This document shows positions 1-9,705 of a DNA stretch of 64,000 bases, piece by piece. Where the stretch lies: assembly GCA_003265685.1 (NCBI GenBank), contig KZ836107.1:1-64000 (forward strand). The letters run 5' to 3'. The notes below the pieces were generated by a model, which was not told where the DNA came from, did not search any database, and saw nothing but the letters and a program-made list of their open reading frames with translations. Made by a program: the position numbers and the translations under genes. This DNA is from Piscinibacter caeni. GTDB taxonomy: Bacteria; Pseudomonadota; Gammaproteobacteria; Burkholderiales; Burkholderiaceae_C. The first letter of the stretch is position 1; the number at the start of each line of letters is the position of its first letter.

Positions 1-23
1 GCGCAGCGCAATGGACCACTGAC

Positions 24-1586
24 ATGAACGCGGACATCGGCCCGCACAAGGGCACGAACGCGGAGCCCGCGCACGGTGACAGTGCCGACAACACGCTGCG
101 CGCCTGGCGCACCGGCATCGACACTTACCAAGAGCCGGTCGTCTACATGCGGCGCGATTGCGCCGTCTGCCGCTCCGAGGGCTTCACGACACATGCCCGT
201 GTCCAGCTCACGGCGGGCGCGAGCAGCATCGTGGCCACGCTCAGCGTGGTGGACGGGCCCTGGCTTGGGCATGGCATCGCGGGCCTGTCCGAGGCGGCAT
301 GGGCTTCGCTTCGTCCGCGACCCGGCGAGTGGCTCACCGTCAGCCACGCACCCGTGCTCGACTCTCTCAGCCATGTCCGCGCGAAGGTCTACGGCCACCG
401 CCTCGATGCCGGTGCTTTCCATGCCGTCATCGGCGACATCGCCGCGGGCCGCTACTCCGACCTGCACCTGGCGACCTTCATCACCGCCTGCGCCGGCGAC
501 CACCTCGACCTAGACGAAACGGTCTCGTTGACGCAGGCAATGATCGACGTGGGCGAGCGGCTCGACTGGGGCCGCGACATGGTCGTCGACAAGCATTGCG
601 TCGGTGGCCTGCCGGGCAACCGCACGACGCTTCTCGTTGTGCCCATCGTCGCGGCCTGCGGGCTGACGATGCCCAAGACCTCGTCGCGCGCGATCACCTC
701 TCCCGCCGGCACGGCCGACACGATGGAGGTGCTGGCCCCGGTCGACCTCGACATCGCCGCGATGCGGCGCACGGTGGAGCGCACTGGCGCCTGCATCGTC
801 TGGGGCGGATCGGTGCGGCTGAGCCCGGCCGACGACATCCTGATCCGCGTCGAGCGTCCGCTCGATCTCGACAGCGAGGGACAGTTGGTCGCCTCCGTGC
901 TGTCCAAGAAGGCAGCGGCCGGCTCGACGCATGTGCTGATCGACCTGCCGGTGGGGCCGACGGCCAAGGTCCGCAGCGCCGAGGCTGCGCAGACGCTCGG
1001 ACGCCACCTCGTCGAGGTCGGCCGGGCCATCGGGTTGCAGGTGGCACTGCGCATCACCGACGGCCTGCAGCCGGTCGGGCGCGGCATCGGCCCGGCCCTG
1101 GAGGCGCGCGACGTGCTGGCCGTGCTGCGCCGACAGGCCGACGCGCCGGACGATCTGCGGCAGCGTGCGCTGCGCCTGGCCGGCGACATCCTCGAACTGG
1201 GCGGCGCCGCCGCGGCGGGTTCTGGACTGCGCCTGGCGACCGAGGTCCTCGCCGACGGACGGGCCTGGGTCAAGTTCGCCGCCATCTGCGAAGCCCAGGG
1301 CGGCCTGCGCGACGTACCGGTCGCGTCGCACCGCCAGGTCGTCGAAGCACCCTCGGCCGGCCGCGTCACGGTGATCGACAACCGGGTGCTGTCACGGGCC
1401 GCCAAGCTCGCAGGCGCCCCGAACGCGCCGGCGGCGGGCATCGACGTGCACGTCCGCCTCGGCGACATCGTACGAGCCGGGCAGCCGCTCTTCACGCTCC
1501 ATGCGCAGGCGCCAGGCGAACTGGCCTACGCGCGGCAGTACGTCGAAGGCCGTCCACCCATCTTCCAGATCTCGGAGGCGTCTTGA
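24..1586 (+). CDS. AMP phosphorylase / type 2 thymidine phosphorylase family enzyme
   Basis: 520 aa pyrimidine/nucleoside phosphorylase fold. The glycosyl-phosphorylase core shows DKHCVGG at 189-195, KTSSRAIT at 218-225 and GTADTMEVLA at 229-238, which match archaeal AMP phosphorylase (AMP + Pi to adenine + ribose 1,5-bisphosphate) better than E. coli DeoA, whose equivalent is SGRGLGHTGGTLD. The extra ~110-residue N-terminal domain and length near 500 aa also fit the archaeal type. The ATG follows a TGA at 20-22 that may end an upstream gene. The stop overlaps the TTG start of the PRPP-synthetase-like gene, so the two are probably translated together and act in nucleotide/ribose-phosphate salvage. 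Substrate (AMP, CMP/UMP or thymidine) cannot be decided from sequence alone. A divergent paralog lies at 34414-35565. Confidence 0.85.
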   Translation: MNADIGPHKGTNAEPAHGDSADNTLRAWRTGIDTYQEPVVYMRRDCAVCRSEGFTTHARVQLTAGASSIVATLSVVDGPWLGHGIAGLSEAAWASLRPRPGEWLTVSHAPVLDSLSHVRAKVYGHRLDAGAFHAVIGDIAAGRYSDLHLATFITACAGDHLDLDETVSLTQAMIDVGERLDWGRDMVVDKHCVGGLPGNRTTLLVVPIVAACGLTMPKTSSRAITSPAGTADTMEVLAPVDLDIAAMRRTVERTGACIVWGGSVRLSPADDILIRVERPLDLDSEGQLVASVLSKKAAAGSTHVLIDLPVGPTAKVRSAEAAQTLGRHLVEVGRAIGLQVALRITDGLQPVGRGIGPALEARDVLAVLRRQADAPDDLRQRALRLAGDILELGGAAAAGSGLRLATEVLADGRAWVKFAAICEAQGGLRDVPVASHRQVVEAPSAGRVTVIDNRVLSRAAKLAGAPNAPAAGIDVHVRLGDIVRAGQPLFTLHAQAPGELAYARQYVEGRPPIFQISEAS

Positions 1587-2482
1587 GACCGATCGTCTTT
1601 CATCTGCCCGGCGACGAGGGCTTCGCCGATCGGCTGGTGCGTACGCTGCAGGCCGAGCGTGCCGCATTGGAAGTGCACCGCTTCCCGGACGGCGAGTCGC
1701 TGGTGCGGCTGGATGCCGACGTGAGGGACCGCACCGTGATCCTGACCTGCAACCTTGCGCGGCCCGACGAGAAGACCCTGCCGCTGCTGTTCGCGGCGGA
1801 CGCCGCGCGAGACCTCGGCGCCGCGAAGGTCCTGCTTGCGGCCCCCTACCTCGCCTACTTGCGGCAGGACCGGCGCTTTCATGCCGGCGAGGCCGTGACG
1901 TCGCGCTCCTACGCGGCGCTGCTGTCGACCGCCTTCGATGCGCTCGTGACGGCCGATCCGCATCTGCACCGCTACCACGCGCTCGAGGAGATCTACCGCA
2001 TTCCGACCCGGGTCGTGCACACGGCGCCGCTGATCGCCCGCTGGGTCGCAGCACAGGTCGTACGTCCGCTGCTGATCGGCCCCGACTCGGAGAGCGAGCA
2101 ATGGGTCTCGGAGGTCGCCGCCGCCGCCGGCGCGCCGTGGACCGTGCTGCAGAAGATCCGCCGCGGCGACCGCGATGTCGAGGTCAGCCTGCCGGACGTC
2201 TCGGCGTGGCGCGACCGCCAGCCGGTGCTGGTCGACGACATCGTCTCGAGCGCACGCACCATGATCCAGGCGGTGGCCAGCCTGCGCCGCGTCGGCCTGC
2301 CGGCGCCGCTGTGCATCGGCGTGCACGCGCTGTTCGCGCCGGGCGCCTACGAGGAACTGCTGGCCAGCCGGCCGGCCCGCGTGCTCACCTGCGACACGGT
2401 GCCGCACGCATCCAACGAAATCAGCGTCGTCGAACCGATGGCGCGCGCGCTTGAAGAGTTGATGGAGGGAACCACGTCGTGA
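1583..2482 (+). CDS. Ribose-phosphate pyrophosphokinase-like protein (PRPP synthetase family)
   Basis: 299 aa. Visible family features are FPDGE at 34-38, PYLAYLRQDRRF at 88-99 (compare PYxxYxRQDR) and a PRPP-binding loop VDDIVSSARTM near 217-227. Canonical enzymes convert ribose 5-phosphate + ATP to PRPP + AMP; the loop DDIVSSART rather than DDIIDTAGT suggests a divergent class. The start is TTG at 1583, supported by GGAGG at 1573-1577 and by 4-nt overlap with the phosphorylase stop; no ATG sits near the conserved N-terminus. Its own stop overlaps the GTG of the protease gene. Paired with an AMP-phosphorylase-type enzyme it could use or make ribose phosphates derived from AMP breakdown (inference). 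It is shorter than housekeeping Prs (~315 aa), so probably an accessory copy. Confidence 0.82.
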   Translation: MRPIVFHLPGDEGFADRLVRTLQAERAALEVHRFPDGESLVRLDADVRDRTVILTCNLARPDEKTLPLLFAADAARDLGAAKVLLAAPYLAYLRQDRRFHAGEAVTSRSYAALLSTAFDALVTADPHLHRYHALEEIYRIPTRVVHTAPLIARWVAAQVVRPLLIGPDSESEQWVSEVAAAAGAPWTVLQKIRRGDRDVEVSLPDVSAWRDRQPVLVDDIVSSARTMIQAVASLRRVGLPAPLCIGVHALFAPGAYEELLASRPARVLTCDTVPHASNEISVVEPMARALEELMEGTTS

Positions 2483-3645
2483 ACAACAATCAACCGACCC
2501 TTGTCCGGCGGCTGTGGCTGCTCGTCGCGCAGGTGATCGCGGTGTCGGCCGGCCTGCTGATCGCCTGGAAGGCTTTCGGGCCCGAGCCCGTGGCCCCAGC
2601 CCGCACCGATGTCGTGGCGCTGCGTGAGGCGCCCCATGCCGACGCATCGGCGTCGGCACCGGCCGGCAAGGCCGTCTCGACCGGCCTCGAAGCGGGCTTC
2701 CGTGCTGCGTCGGCCAAGGCGTCGGCCTCGGTCGTCAACATCTACACACGCAAGACACCCCCACGCCAGTTGCCTGGCTGGCTGCGACCCTATGGCGGCT
2801 CCGACGAAGAGGCGGCGCAGGGGCAATCCAGTCTCGGCTCCGGCGTCATCGTCGCCGCCCAGGGTTTCATCCTGACGAACAACCATGTCATCGAGGGCGC
2901 CGACGAGATTGCCGTGATGCTGCCCGGCGGCAAGGTGGCCGAGGCGCGCGTCGTCGGCACCGACCCCGAGACCGACTTGGCGGTGCTGCGCGTCGAGGCC
3001 AAGGGCCTGCAGCCCATCACCTTCGCCGATCCTGCCTCGGTGCAGGTCGGCGACATCGTGCTGGCCGTTGGCGATCCGTTCGGCGTCGGCCAGACGGTGA
3101 CGCAGGGCATCGTCAGCGCCACGGGCCGCAATCGACTCGGCATCAACACCTTCGAGAACTTCATCCAGACCGATGCGGCGATCAACCCCGGCAACTCGGG
3201 CGGCGCGCTGGTGGACACGTCCGGCCACCTGGTGGGCATCAACACGGCGATCTACTCGCGCAGCGGCGGATCGCAAGGCATCGGCTTCGCGATCCCGGTG
3301 AGTCTCGCTCGGCAGGTGATGGAGCAGATCATCGCCACCGGCCGCGTCAGCCGCGGCTGGCTCGGCGTGAGTGCACGCGACGTCATCCACGAAACCACGG
3401 GTGCCGCGGTCGGCGCCGCGCTGGTCGCTGTGCAGCGCGGCGGCCCGGCGGACCGCGCCGGACTGCGGGCCGGTGACGCCGTCGTCTCGATCAACGGCAA
3501 AGAGATCGGCGACACGGCTGCGCTGATCAACGAAACCGCCGCGCTGAATCCGGGGACGAAAGCACAGTTCAAGGTCATGCGTGGCCGTGAGGCGCTTTCG
3601 CTGGCGGTCGAACTGGGGCAGCGCCCCATCACCCGCAAACCGTGA
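2479..3645 (+). CDS. DegS/HtrA-type membrane-anchored serine protease
   Basis: 388 aa S1C protease. One N-terminal hydrophobic segment (about residues 11-30) anchors it in the inner membrane facing the periplasm. A trypsin-like domain follows with the triad His136 (TNNHVIEG), Asp166 (TDLAVLRVE) and Ser240 (GNSGGAL), then a single PDZ domain (about 275-380). One PDZ and an uncleaved anchor resemble DegS rather than DegP. GTG start overlaps the previous stop. Likely role is envelope protein quality control or stress signalling in this locus; no rseA or rpoE partner is present in the window, so a sigma-E role is only a possibility. Confidence 0.9.
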   Translation: MNNNQPTLVRRLWLLVAQVIAVSAGLLIAWKAFGPEPVAPARTDVVALREAPHADASASAPAGKAVSTGLEAGFRAASAKASASVVNIYTRKTPPRQLPGWLRPYGGSDEEAAQGQSSLGSGVIVAAQGFILTNNHVIEGADEIAVMLPGGKVAEARVVGTDPETDLAVLRVEAKGLQPITFADPASVQVGDIVLAVGDPFGVGQTVTQGIVSATGRNRLGINTFENFIQTDAAINPGNSGGALVDTSGHLVGINTAIYSRSGGSQGIGFAIPVSLARQVMEQIIATGRVSRGWLGVSARDVIHETTGAAVGAALVAVQRGGPADRAGLRAGDAVVSINGKEIGDTAALINETAALNPGTKAQFKVMRGREALSLAVELGQRPITRKP

Positions 3646-3657
3646 TGCCGAGGCATC

Positions 3658-4248
3658 GTGTTGCGCAACGCACTCGAATCCGGTTTGGTGCGCACGCTTG
3701 TGCGCCGTGCCGACACACGCGCGTTCCCGATGGTGGTCGCCTCGGTCGCCGTTGTGGCGACGCTGTCGATGTCCGTGCCCTTCGCCGGCCTGCTGGTGAC
3801 CGCGGTACTGATGGCGCCTCGCCGGTGGGTCGCCATCGCGCTCTGGTCGAGCCTCGGCGCGGCGCTCGGCGGGAGCATTCTCTATCTCGTCTTCCATCAC
3901 CTTGGCTGGGCCCGGCTCTTCGCGGCCTACCCCGATGTGGTTCGCTCGGTAGCGTGGCAGGACGCCACGCGCTGGTTGAGCACGTACGGGGTCGCCTCGC
4001 TCCTCGTCATTGCCGCACTGCCCCTGCCGCTCACCCCCGCGCTGATGTTCGCCGCGATCTCCCGGCTGCCTGTCGCCGAAGTCGTTCTGGCGCTGTGGGT
4101 CGGCAAGCTGGCCAAGTATCTCGTCTACGCGGGGTTGGCATCGGCATTCCCGAGCCTCTGGATCGCGCGCGCCCGTGGCCGCCTGACGACCCTGAATGCC
4201 GTGCTCGGGCGCGCAGGAAAGGAGCAAGTGCGATCGGGAGTTCCATGA
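3658..4248 (+). CDS. VTT/DedA-like inner-membrane protein
   Basis: 196 aa with four to five hydrophobic segments and a small-residue-rich central stretch (SLGAALGGSILYL) resembling the VTT (SNARE-associated, TMEM64/DedA/YqaA) family. Members are inner-membrane lipid or ion transport proteins of poorly defined substrate. Start taken as GTG 3658 with GAGG at 3650-3653; TTG 3661 is an alternative. It lies 12 nt after the protease gene, so same operon. The family assignment rests on pattern similarity only. Confidence 0.6.
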   Translation: MLRNALESGLVRTLVRRADTRAFPMVVASVAVVATLSMSVPFAGLLVTAVLMAPRRWVAIALWSSLGAALGGSILYLVFHHLGWARLFAAYPDVVRSVAWQDATRWLSTYGVASLLVIAALPLPLTPALMFAAISRLPVAEVVLALWVGKLAKYLVYAGLASAFPSLWIARARGRLTTLNAVLGRAGKEQVRSGVP

Positions 4249-4324
4249 AGCCTAGTCCGACCCGGGCAGTCTCGCCGCGCTGTCCGACTTGTTCCATCAA
4301 CTGCAACCCACGAGAGACACCACC

Positions 4325-5791
4325 ATGAGGACCTACATCCCGGGAGCAGCCGGCGCGGCATCCCCGTCTCGGCCAACCACTCGCACCGACGACCGTCTCG
4401 GTCTCGGATTGCTGATCGCCCTCGTCGTTGGATCGATCATTGGCAGCGGCATCTTCGGTCTCCCGCAGAACATGGCCGCGAGTGCGTCCGCAGGAGCGAT
4501 CCTCATCGGGTGGCTCATCACCGGCATCGGCATGCTCGCACTCGCTCGGGTCTACCAGATGCTTGCGTTGCGCAAGCCGCAACTGAACAACGGCATCTAT
4601 GCCTACGCACGGGAGTCTGCGGGCCACTACGTCGGTTTCAACTCGGCGTGGGGCTACTGGGTCAGTGCCTGGATCGGCAACGTGGGCTATCTCGTCGCTG
4701 CCTTCGGAGCGCTCGGCTACTTCTTCCCGGCGTTCGGCGACGGAAACACGGCACCCGCCGTGGCTGGCGCGTCGGCAGTGCTCTGGCTCGTGCACTTCAT
4801 GGTGCTTCGCGGCATTCGCGGCGCCGCGGTCCTCAACGCGGTGGTGACGTTGGCAAAGGTGCTCCCGCTCCTGCTGTTCATCGTGCTCGTGGCGACCGCC
4901 TTTCGCGTCGAGACCTTCGGCCTGGACTTCTGGGGCAACGCGAAGTTGGGCAGCGTCCTCGATCAGGTCAAGAGCACGATGCTGGTTACGGTCTGGGTCT
5001 TCATCGGCATCGAAGGTGCAAGCGTCTATTCTGCTCGCGCGCGCCAGCGCGAAGACGTGGGACGCGCAACCGTCATCGGTTTCGGCGCAACGCTGCTCCT
5101 GCTGATGGCCGTCTCGATCCTCTCCCTGGGGGTGCTCCAGCAGCCCGAGCTGGCCGGGCTGAAGAATCCGTCGATGGCCGGTGTGCTCGAAAGAGCTGTC
5201 GGCACATGGGGCGCCGTGCTCATCTATGGCGGGCTGATCGTCTCCGTCGGCGGGGGCTTCCTCGCGTGGACGCTGCTGGCCGCCGAATCGTTGTTCTCGC
5301 CCGCCAGCGACGGCGTGATGCCCAGCGGTCTCGCGCGCCAAAACGCTCGCGGCGTGCCTGCCAATGCGCTCTGGCTCACCAGCGCGATGGTGCAGGTCTT
5401 CCTGCTGGTGGCACTGTTTTCCAAGGCCTCCTACCTGGCATTGATCTCGCTGTCCACGGCGATGATTCTGCTGCCGTATCTGTTCAGCGCGATCTACGGC
5501 TTGACGCTCGCGGCCCGGCGCGAGGGATCTGCCGCCAGCGTTCATCCTTCGGACCTGGCCGTCTCAGCGGGGGCCACGCTCTACTGCGTCTGGCTGCTCT
5601 ACGCCGCGGGTCCGAAGTACCTGCTGTTGAGTTCTTTGCTGTATGTGCCGGGCGCCCTGCTGTTCACGTGGGCCAGGCGTGAACAGGGCGCGCGCCCGTT
5701 CAAGGGCTTCGAGATCGGCCTTGCCGCGGTCCTGCTGCTGCTGGCAGCGCTAGCTGCCTACCTGCTGGCCACCGGCGGACTCAGCCTGTGA
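4325..5791 (+). CDS. arcD: Arginine/ornithine antiporter
   Basis: 488 aa APC-superfamily permease with about 12-13 membrane segments. The N-terminal GSIIGSGIFGLPQNMA is the conserved TM1 motif of basic amino acid antiporters, and YAYARES with NSAWGYWVSAWIGN is characteristic of ArcD. It exchanges external arginine for ornithine and is the transport arm of the arginine deiminase pathway. ATG 4325 was preferred over 4289 because conserved sequence begins after it and it sits just behind the ACGAGAGACACC stretch. First gene of arcDABC, in the usual order for proteobacteria. Confidence 0.93.
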   Translation: MRTYIPGAAGAASPSRPTTRTDDRLGLGLLIALVVGSIIGSGIFGLPQNMAASASAGAILIGWLITGIGMLALARVYQMLALRKPQLNNGIYAYARESAGHYVGFNSAWGYWVSAWIGNVGYLVAAFGALGYFFPAFGDGNTAPAVAGASAVLWLVHFMVLRGIRGAAVLNAVVTLAKVLPLLLFIVLVATAFRVETFGLDFWGNAKLGSVLDQVKSTMLVTVWVFIGIEGASVYSARARQREDVGRATVIGFGATLLLLMAVSILSLGVLQQPELAGLKNPSMAGVLERAVGTWGAVLIYGGLIVSVGGGFLAWTLLAAESLFSPASDGVMPSGLARQNARGVPANALWLTSAMVQVFLLVALFSKASYLALISLSTAMILLPYLFSAIYGLTLAARREGSAASVHPSDLAVSAGATLYCVWLLYAAGPKYLLLSSLLYVPGALLFTWARREQGARPFKGFEIGLAAVLLLLAALAAYLLATGGLSL

Positions 5792-5834
5792 ACGCGACCC
5801 CTTCCGTCACCTTTGATTCAACAGGAGTACTCAC

Positions 5835-7052
5835 ATGACGCTCGGAGTATTTTCAGAGGTCGGCCGACTGCGCAAGGTACTGGTCTGCAGACCGGGTCTC
5901 GCCCAAGCCCGGCTGACGCCGGCCAACTGCCGCGAGCTGCTATTCGACGACGTGCTGTGGGTCTCCCAGGCCAAGAACGACCACCACGCCTTCACGAATG
6001 TGATGACCGAGCGAGGCGTTGAAGTGCTCGAGTTGCACGACCTGCTGGCCGACGTCGTTGCGCAGCAGGACGCGCGGGCTTGGCTGCTCGATCGCAAACT
6101 CGGCGAGGACTTCATCGATCCCGAGGCGGTGGCACGCTTGCGCCCCTGGCTGGAAGCCCTCCCGGCCAATCGCCTCGCTGAGCATCTGATTGGCGGGCTC
6201 CTGCGCGGCGAGGTCCCCGTCGATCTGGAAGGACTCGCGGCTCATTGCCTGTCGCCCTCCGACTTCCTGCTCGCGCCGCTGCCGAACACGCTGTTTACCC
6301 GCGATTCCAGTTGCTGGGTCTACGGTGGGGTCGTGCTGAGTCCGATGTTCTGGCCGGCGCGGCGCCAGGAGACGCTGCTGCTTACTGCCGTCTACCGCTT
6401 CCACCCGACGTTTCGCGGCCAGGCGGTCGAGTGGTGGGGTGATCCGGATCGCGACCACGGCATGGCCTCGCTGGAAGGAGGCGACGTCGTTCCGCTGGGC
6501 AACGGCGTCGTGCTGGTCGGCATGGGGGAACGCACGTCGCCTCAGGCGGTCAGCCAGCTCGCGCGCCGCCTCTTCGAGCGCGGCGCGGCAGCGCAGGTCA
6601 TCGCCGCTCGCATGCCGAAGTCGCGAGGAGCCATGCACCTGGACACGGTGCTGACCTTCTGCGACGTCGACCTGGTGACCGCATTCCCCGACGTCGTGGC
6701 CGAGATTCGTGCGCACAGCCTTCGTCCCGGGAACAAGGAGGGGACGCTGGACGTCCGGCCTGAGTCAGGACCGCTGCTCGACGTGATCAGCCGTGCTCTG
6801 GGTCTGAAGCGCCTGCGCACGGTCATGACCGGGGGAGACACGTACGAAGCCGAGCGGGAACAGTGGGACGACGGCAACAACCTGCTCGCCCTCTCGCCCG
6901 GAGTCGTTGTTGCGTACAACCGAAACGTCTACACCAACACGCTGCTCCGCAAGGCGGGGATCGAGGTCATCACGATCCCCAGCGCGGAACTCGGCCGCGG
7001 TCGGGGCGGCAGCCACTGCATGTCGTGTCCGATCGAGCGCGACCCCGTCTGA
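5835..7052 (+). CDS. arcA: Arginine deiminase
   Basis: 405 aa, normal length for ArcA. Converts arginine to citrulline + ammonia in the cytoplasm. The C-terminal GGSHCMSCP carries the nucleophile Cys395, and TRDSS in the middle belongs to the guanidino-binding region. AACAGGAG at 5819-5826 lies before the ATG. Upstream gap of 43 nt to arcD and 34 nt to arcB supports one transcript. Ammonia released also buffers acid stress. Confidence 0.97.
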   Translation: MTLGVFSEVGRLRKVLVCRPGLAQARLTPANCRELLFDDVLWVSQAKNDHHAFTNVMTERGVEVLELHDLLADVVAQQDARAWLLDRKLGEDFIDPEAVARLRPWLEALPANRLAEHLIGGLLRGEVPVDLEGLAAHCLSPSDFLLAPLPNTLFTRDSSCWVYGGVVLSPMFWPARRQETLLLTAVYRFHPTFRGQAVEWWGDPDRDHGMASLEGGDVVPLGNGVVLVGMGERTSPQAVSQLARRLFERGAAAQVIAARMPKSRGAMHLDTVLTFCDVDLVTAFPDVVAEIRAHSLRPGNKEGTLDVRPESGPLLDVISRALGLKRLRTVMTGGDTYEAEREQWDDGNNLLALSPGVVVAYNRNVYTNTLLRKAGIEVITIPSAELGRGRGGSHCMSCPIERDPV

Positions 7053-7086
7053 TCCGTCCGTCACCCACGAACATCAGGAACCCATC

Positions 7087-8085
7087 ATGAGTTTCAACCT
7101 GCGCAATCGCAGCCTGCTTGATCTCGCGGACTTCGAGCCCCGGGACATCCGCTACCTGCTCGACCTGTCGGCAGAGCTCAAGCGCACGAAGTACGTCGGC
7201 AACGAACACCAGCGCCTGAAGGGCAAGAACATCGCGTTGGTGTTCGAGAAGGCTTCGACGCGAACGCGCTGCGCGTTCGAGGTCGCAGTTCACGACCAGG
7301 GCGGACACGTCACCTATATCGACCCAGCGGGTTCGCAGCTGGGCCACAAGGAGTCTTTGAAGGACACAGCCCGCGTCCTCGGGCGCATGTACGACGGGAT
7401 CGAGTATCGCGGCTTCCACCAGAGCGTTGTCGAGGAGCTCGCGCGCTACTCCCACGTTCCGGTGTGGAACGGGCTGACCGACGAAGCGCATCCGACGCAG
7501 ATCCTCGCCGACCTGCTGACGATGGAGGAGTTTGGCCAAGAGCCACTTCACCGGCTGTCCTTCTGCTACCTGGGCGATGCCCGCTTCAACATGGGCTGCT
7601 CCCTGCTTGTCGGCGGTGTTCAGATGGGCATGGATGTTCGAATCGCCGCACCGGAGAGCCTGCGCCCCCCGGAAGAGTTGGTAGCTCGGATGCGGGCGCT
7701 CGCCAAGCGGACCGGTGCTCGGATCACGATCGAGTCCGACCCGGTGCGTGCAGTGTCAGGCGTCGACTTCCTCTACACCGACGTGTGGGTTTCCATGGGA
7801 GAGCCGCAGGAAGTCTGGAAGGACCGCATCGACCAATTGCTGCCGTACCAAGTCAACAGCGCCTTGATGGCCGCCACCGGCAACCCGCGGACGCGCTTCA
7901 TGCACTGCCTGCCGGCGTTGCACAACCTGGACACCGAAGTCGGCCGCTGGGTCCACGAGCAGTTCGGTCTCAAGGAGCTCGAGGTGACGGACGAGGTCTT
8001 CGAGTCCGAGGCCTCGATCGTATTCACCCAGGCCGAAAACCGCATGCACACCATCAAGGCCGTGCTCGTCGCGACGCTCGGTTGA
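7087..8085 (+). CDS. arcB: Ornithine carbamoyltransferase, catabolic
   Basis: 332 aa. In this pathway it runs phosphorolysis of citrulline to ornithine + carbamoyl phosphate. The carbamoyl-phosphate motif STRTR is at 57-61 and the ornithine/catalytic motif HCLP at 273-276; SMGEP near 237 is also conserved. The N-terminus [13 protein letters not shown] is typical of ArcB. Catabolic assignment follows from its place between arcA and arcC. Confidence 0.97.
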   Translation: MSFNLRNRSLLDLADFEPRDIRYLLDLSAELKRTKYVGNEHQRLKGKNIALVFEKASTRTRCAFEVAVHDQGGHVTYIDPAGSQLGHKESLKDTARVLGRMYDGIEYRGFHQSVVEELARYSHVPVWNGLTDEAHPTQILADLLTMEEFGQEPLHRLSFCYLGDARFNMGCSLLVGGVQMGMDVRIAAPESLRPPEELVARMRALAKRTGARITIESDPVRAVSGVDFLYTDVWVSMGEPQEVWKDRIDQLLPYQVNSALMAATGNPRTRFMHCLPALHNLDTEVGRWVHEQFGLKELEVTDEVFESEASIVFTQAENRMHTIKAVLVATLG

Positions 8086-8104
8086 ACTGCAGAGAGAACC
8101 CCCA

Positions 8105-9034
8105 ATGAGAATCGTTGTCGCCCTGGGCGGAAACGCGCTGCTTCGCCGGGGCGAAGCGCTGACTTCTGCGAATCAGCTCGCCAACATCCGCCGCGCAGCC
8201 AGTCAGCTGGCGCGCATCGTGGACGGCAACGAGGTCGTGCTCACCCATGGGAACGGACCACAGGTGGGCCTGCTCGCCCTCCAGGCTGCCGAACATGCGG
8301 CGGGCGAAGGGTTTCCGTTGGATGTGCTGGGTGCGCAGACCGACGGGATGATCGGCTACCTGCTCGAGCAGGAGTTGGGAAACATCCTGCCCTCGCGCGT
8401 GGTGGCGACCCTCATGACCCGCGTTCAGGTGGATCCCTCGGATCCGGCATTCGCATCTCCAACCAAGCCCATCGGTCCGGTCTACACAGCGGCCGAGGCT
8501 GAGCGCATCGGCCTTCAGCGAGGCTGGTCCATGGCGCCAGACGGCAAGGGCATCCGCCGCGTCGTCGCGTCTCCGTCGCCGCAGCGCGTGCTCGGCCTGC
8601 AACCGATCCAGTGGCTGCTTTCGCACGGAGCTCTGGTGATCGCGGCCGGGGGCGGCGGAATTCCCGTCGCGGCGATCCCGCCCGATGGGTCGCTGCAGGG
8701 GATCGAAGCCGTGATCGACAAGGATCTGTGCAGCAGCCTGCTGGCGCGCCAACTGCAGGCGGACTGTCTCGTGATCGCGACCGACGTCGATGCGGTCTAC
8801 CTGGACTTCGGCACGCCGGGCCAACGTGCGCTTCGCCAGGTGGACGTCGATGCGCTGTCGGGCATGAAGTTTCCGGCCGGCTCCATGGGACCGAAAGTCG
8901 AGGCCGCCCGTGCATTTGTGGCGGCGACCGGGCGCCGCGCCGTCATCGGCTCTCTGGACCACATCGAGGCCATGGTGCAGGGCCGTGCAGGAACCGAAGT
9001 CGTCCCGACGGCCGGACGCGAAAGGAGCGCCTGA
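8105..9034 (+). CDS. arcC: Carbamate kinase
   Basis: 309 aa amino-acid-kinase-fold enzyme that makes ATP from carbamoyl phosphate + [17 protein letters not shown] at 4-17, [10 protein letters not shown] in the N-lobe and AAGGGGIPV in the centre are family hallmarks. It completes the arcDABC substrate-level ATP pathway. The stop overlaps the ATG of the next gene (TGATG), coupling the ADI operon to the DUF6629 gene. Confidence 0.97.
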   Translation: MRIVVALGGNALLRRGEALTSANQLANIRRAASQLARIVDGNEVVLTHGNGPQVGLLALQAAEHAAGEGFPLDVLGAQTDGMIGYLLEQELGNILPSRVVATLMTRVQVDPSDPAFASPTKPIGPVYTAAEAERIGLQRGWSMAPDGKGIRRVVASPSPQRVLGLQPIQWLLSHGALVIAAGGGGIPVAAIPPDGSLQGIEAVIDKDLCSSLLARQLQADCLVIATDVDAVYLDFGTPGQRALRQVDVDALSGMKFPAGSMGPKVEAARAFVAATGRRAVIGSLDHIEAMVQGRAGTEVVPTAGRERSA

Positions 9035-9705
9035 TGTGCTTCTCCGCGCAAGCGAGCTTTACCGCCGGCACCGTGTTGCTTCTCGTCGGCGCAGCCACCG
9101 TGCGGCGCGCGCGCGTTCGGGCGGAGCTGCCGTACGCCTGGATCCCGGTCCTGTTCGGCATCCAGCAACTGCTCGAGGGCGCGCTCTGGCTGACCTTCCC
9201 GGACCGCGCGCCGCTGCTCAACACCGTGCTGACGCACGCCTATTCGTTCTTCTCGCACGTGCTGTGGCCGATCTACGTGCCGCTGGCCGCGCTGGCGCTG
9301 GAGACCGTGCCCTGGCGGCGCCGCGCCTTGACCGTCATCGCTATCGCGGGGAGTGCCGTGGGCCTGTACCTGTTGGCCACGCTGTTCACGCTGCCGATCG
9401 TCGCCACGGTGACAGGCCGGCACATCGCCTACGCGTCGCCGCACTTCTATGCGCTGGCGGCGATGTCGCTGTACCTGCTGGGCACCTGCGCAAGCCTGAT
9501 GTTCTCCAGCCACGCCCGGGTCGTTGCCTTCGGAGTGGCCTCGTTCGCATCCGCGGTGGCGGCCTATGCCTTCTACGCCACCTGGTTCATCTCGGTGTGG
9601 TGTTTCTTCGCCGGCGTGCTCAGCGTCATCGTGTTCCTGTACTTCAAGGGGCCGCGCCGCACCGTGCCGGTCCCCGGCGCTCCACCGGAACCGGAGGTGC
9701 AGTGA
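9034..9705 (+). CDS. DUF6629 family membrane protein
   Basis: 223 aa, six to seven hydrophobic segments. It begins MCFSAQASF, the signature start of the DUF6629 family, and has the conserved PVLFGIQQLLEG. Function is unknown. It is translationally coupled to arcC on one side and to a methyltransferase on the other (both TGATG overlaps), so it belongs to the same transcript. Confidence 0.75.
   Translation: MCFSAQASFTAGTVLLLVGAATVRRARVRAELPYAWIPVLFGIQQLLEGALWLTFPDRAPLLNTVLTHAYSFFSHVLWPIYVPLAALALETVPWRRRALTVIAIAGSAVGLYLLATLFTLPIVATVTGRHIAYASPHFYALAAMSLYLLGTCASLMFSSHARVVAFGVASFASAVAAYAFYATWFISVWCFFAGVLSVIVFLYFKGPRRTVPVPGAPPEPEVQ

Noticed and set aside
158-1582. Long open frame overlapping the phosphorylase in another frame
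   Set aside because: Composition is Arg/Pro/Gly-rich shadow sequence typical of high-GC DNA; only its end, from TTG 1583, is a real gene.
4299-4315. ATCAA half-site before arcD (TTGTTCCATCAA) as an FNR box
   Set aside because: Spacing is two bases short and the left half does not match TTGAT; arcD is also inside a longer transcript.
5815-5825. TTGATTCAA before arcA as an FNR box
   Set aside because: The halves touch with no 4-nt spacer, so it is not an FNR site.
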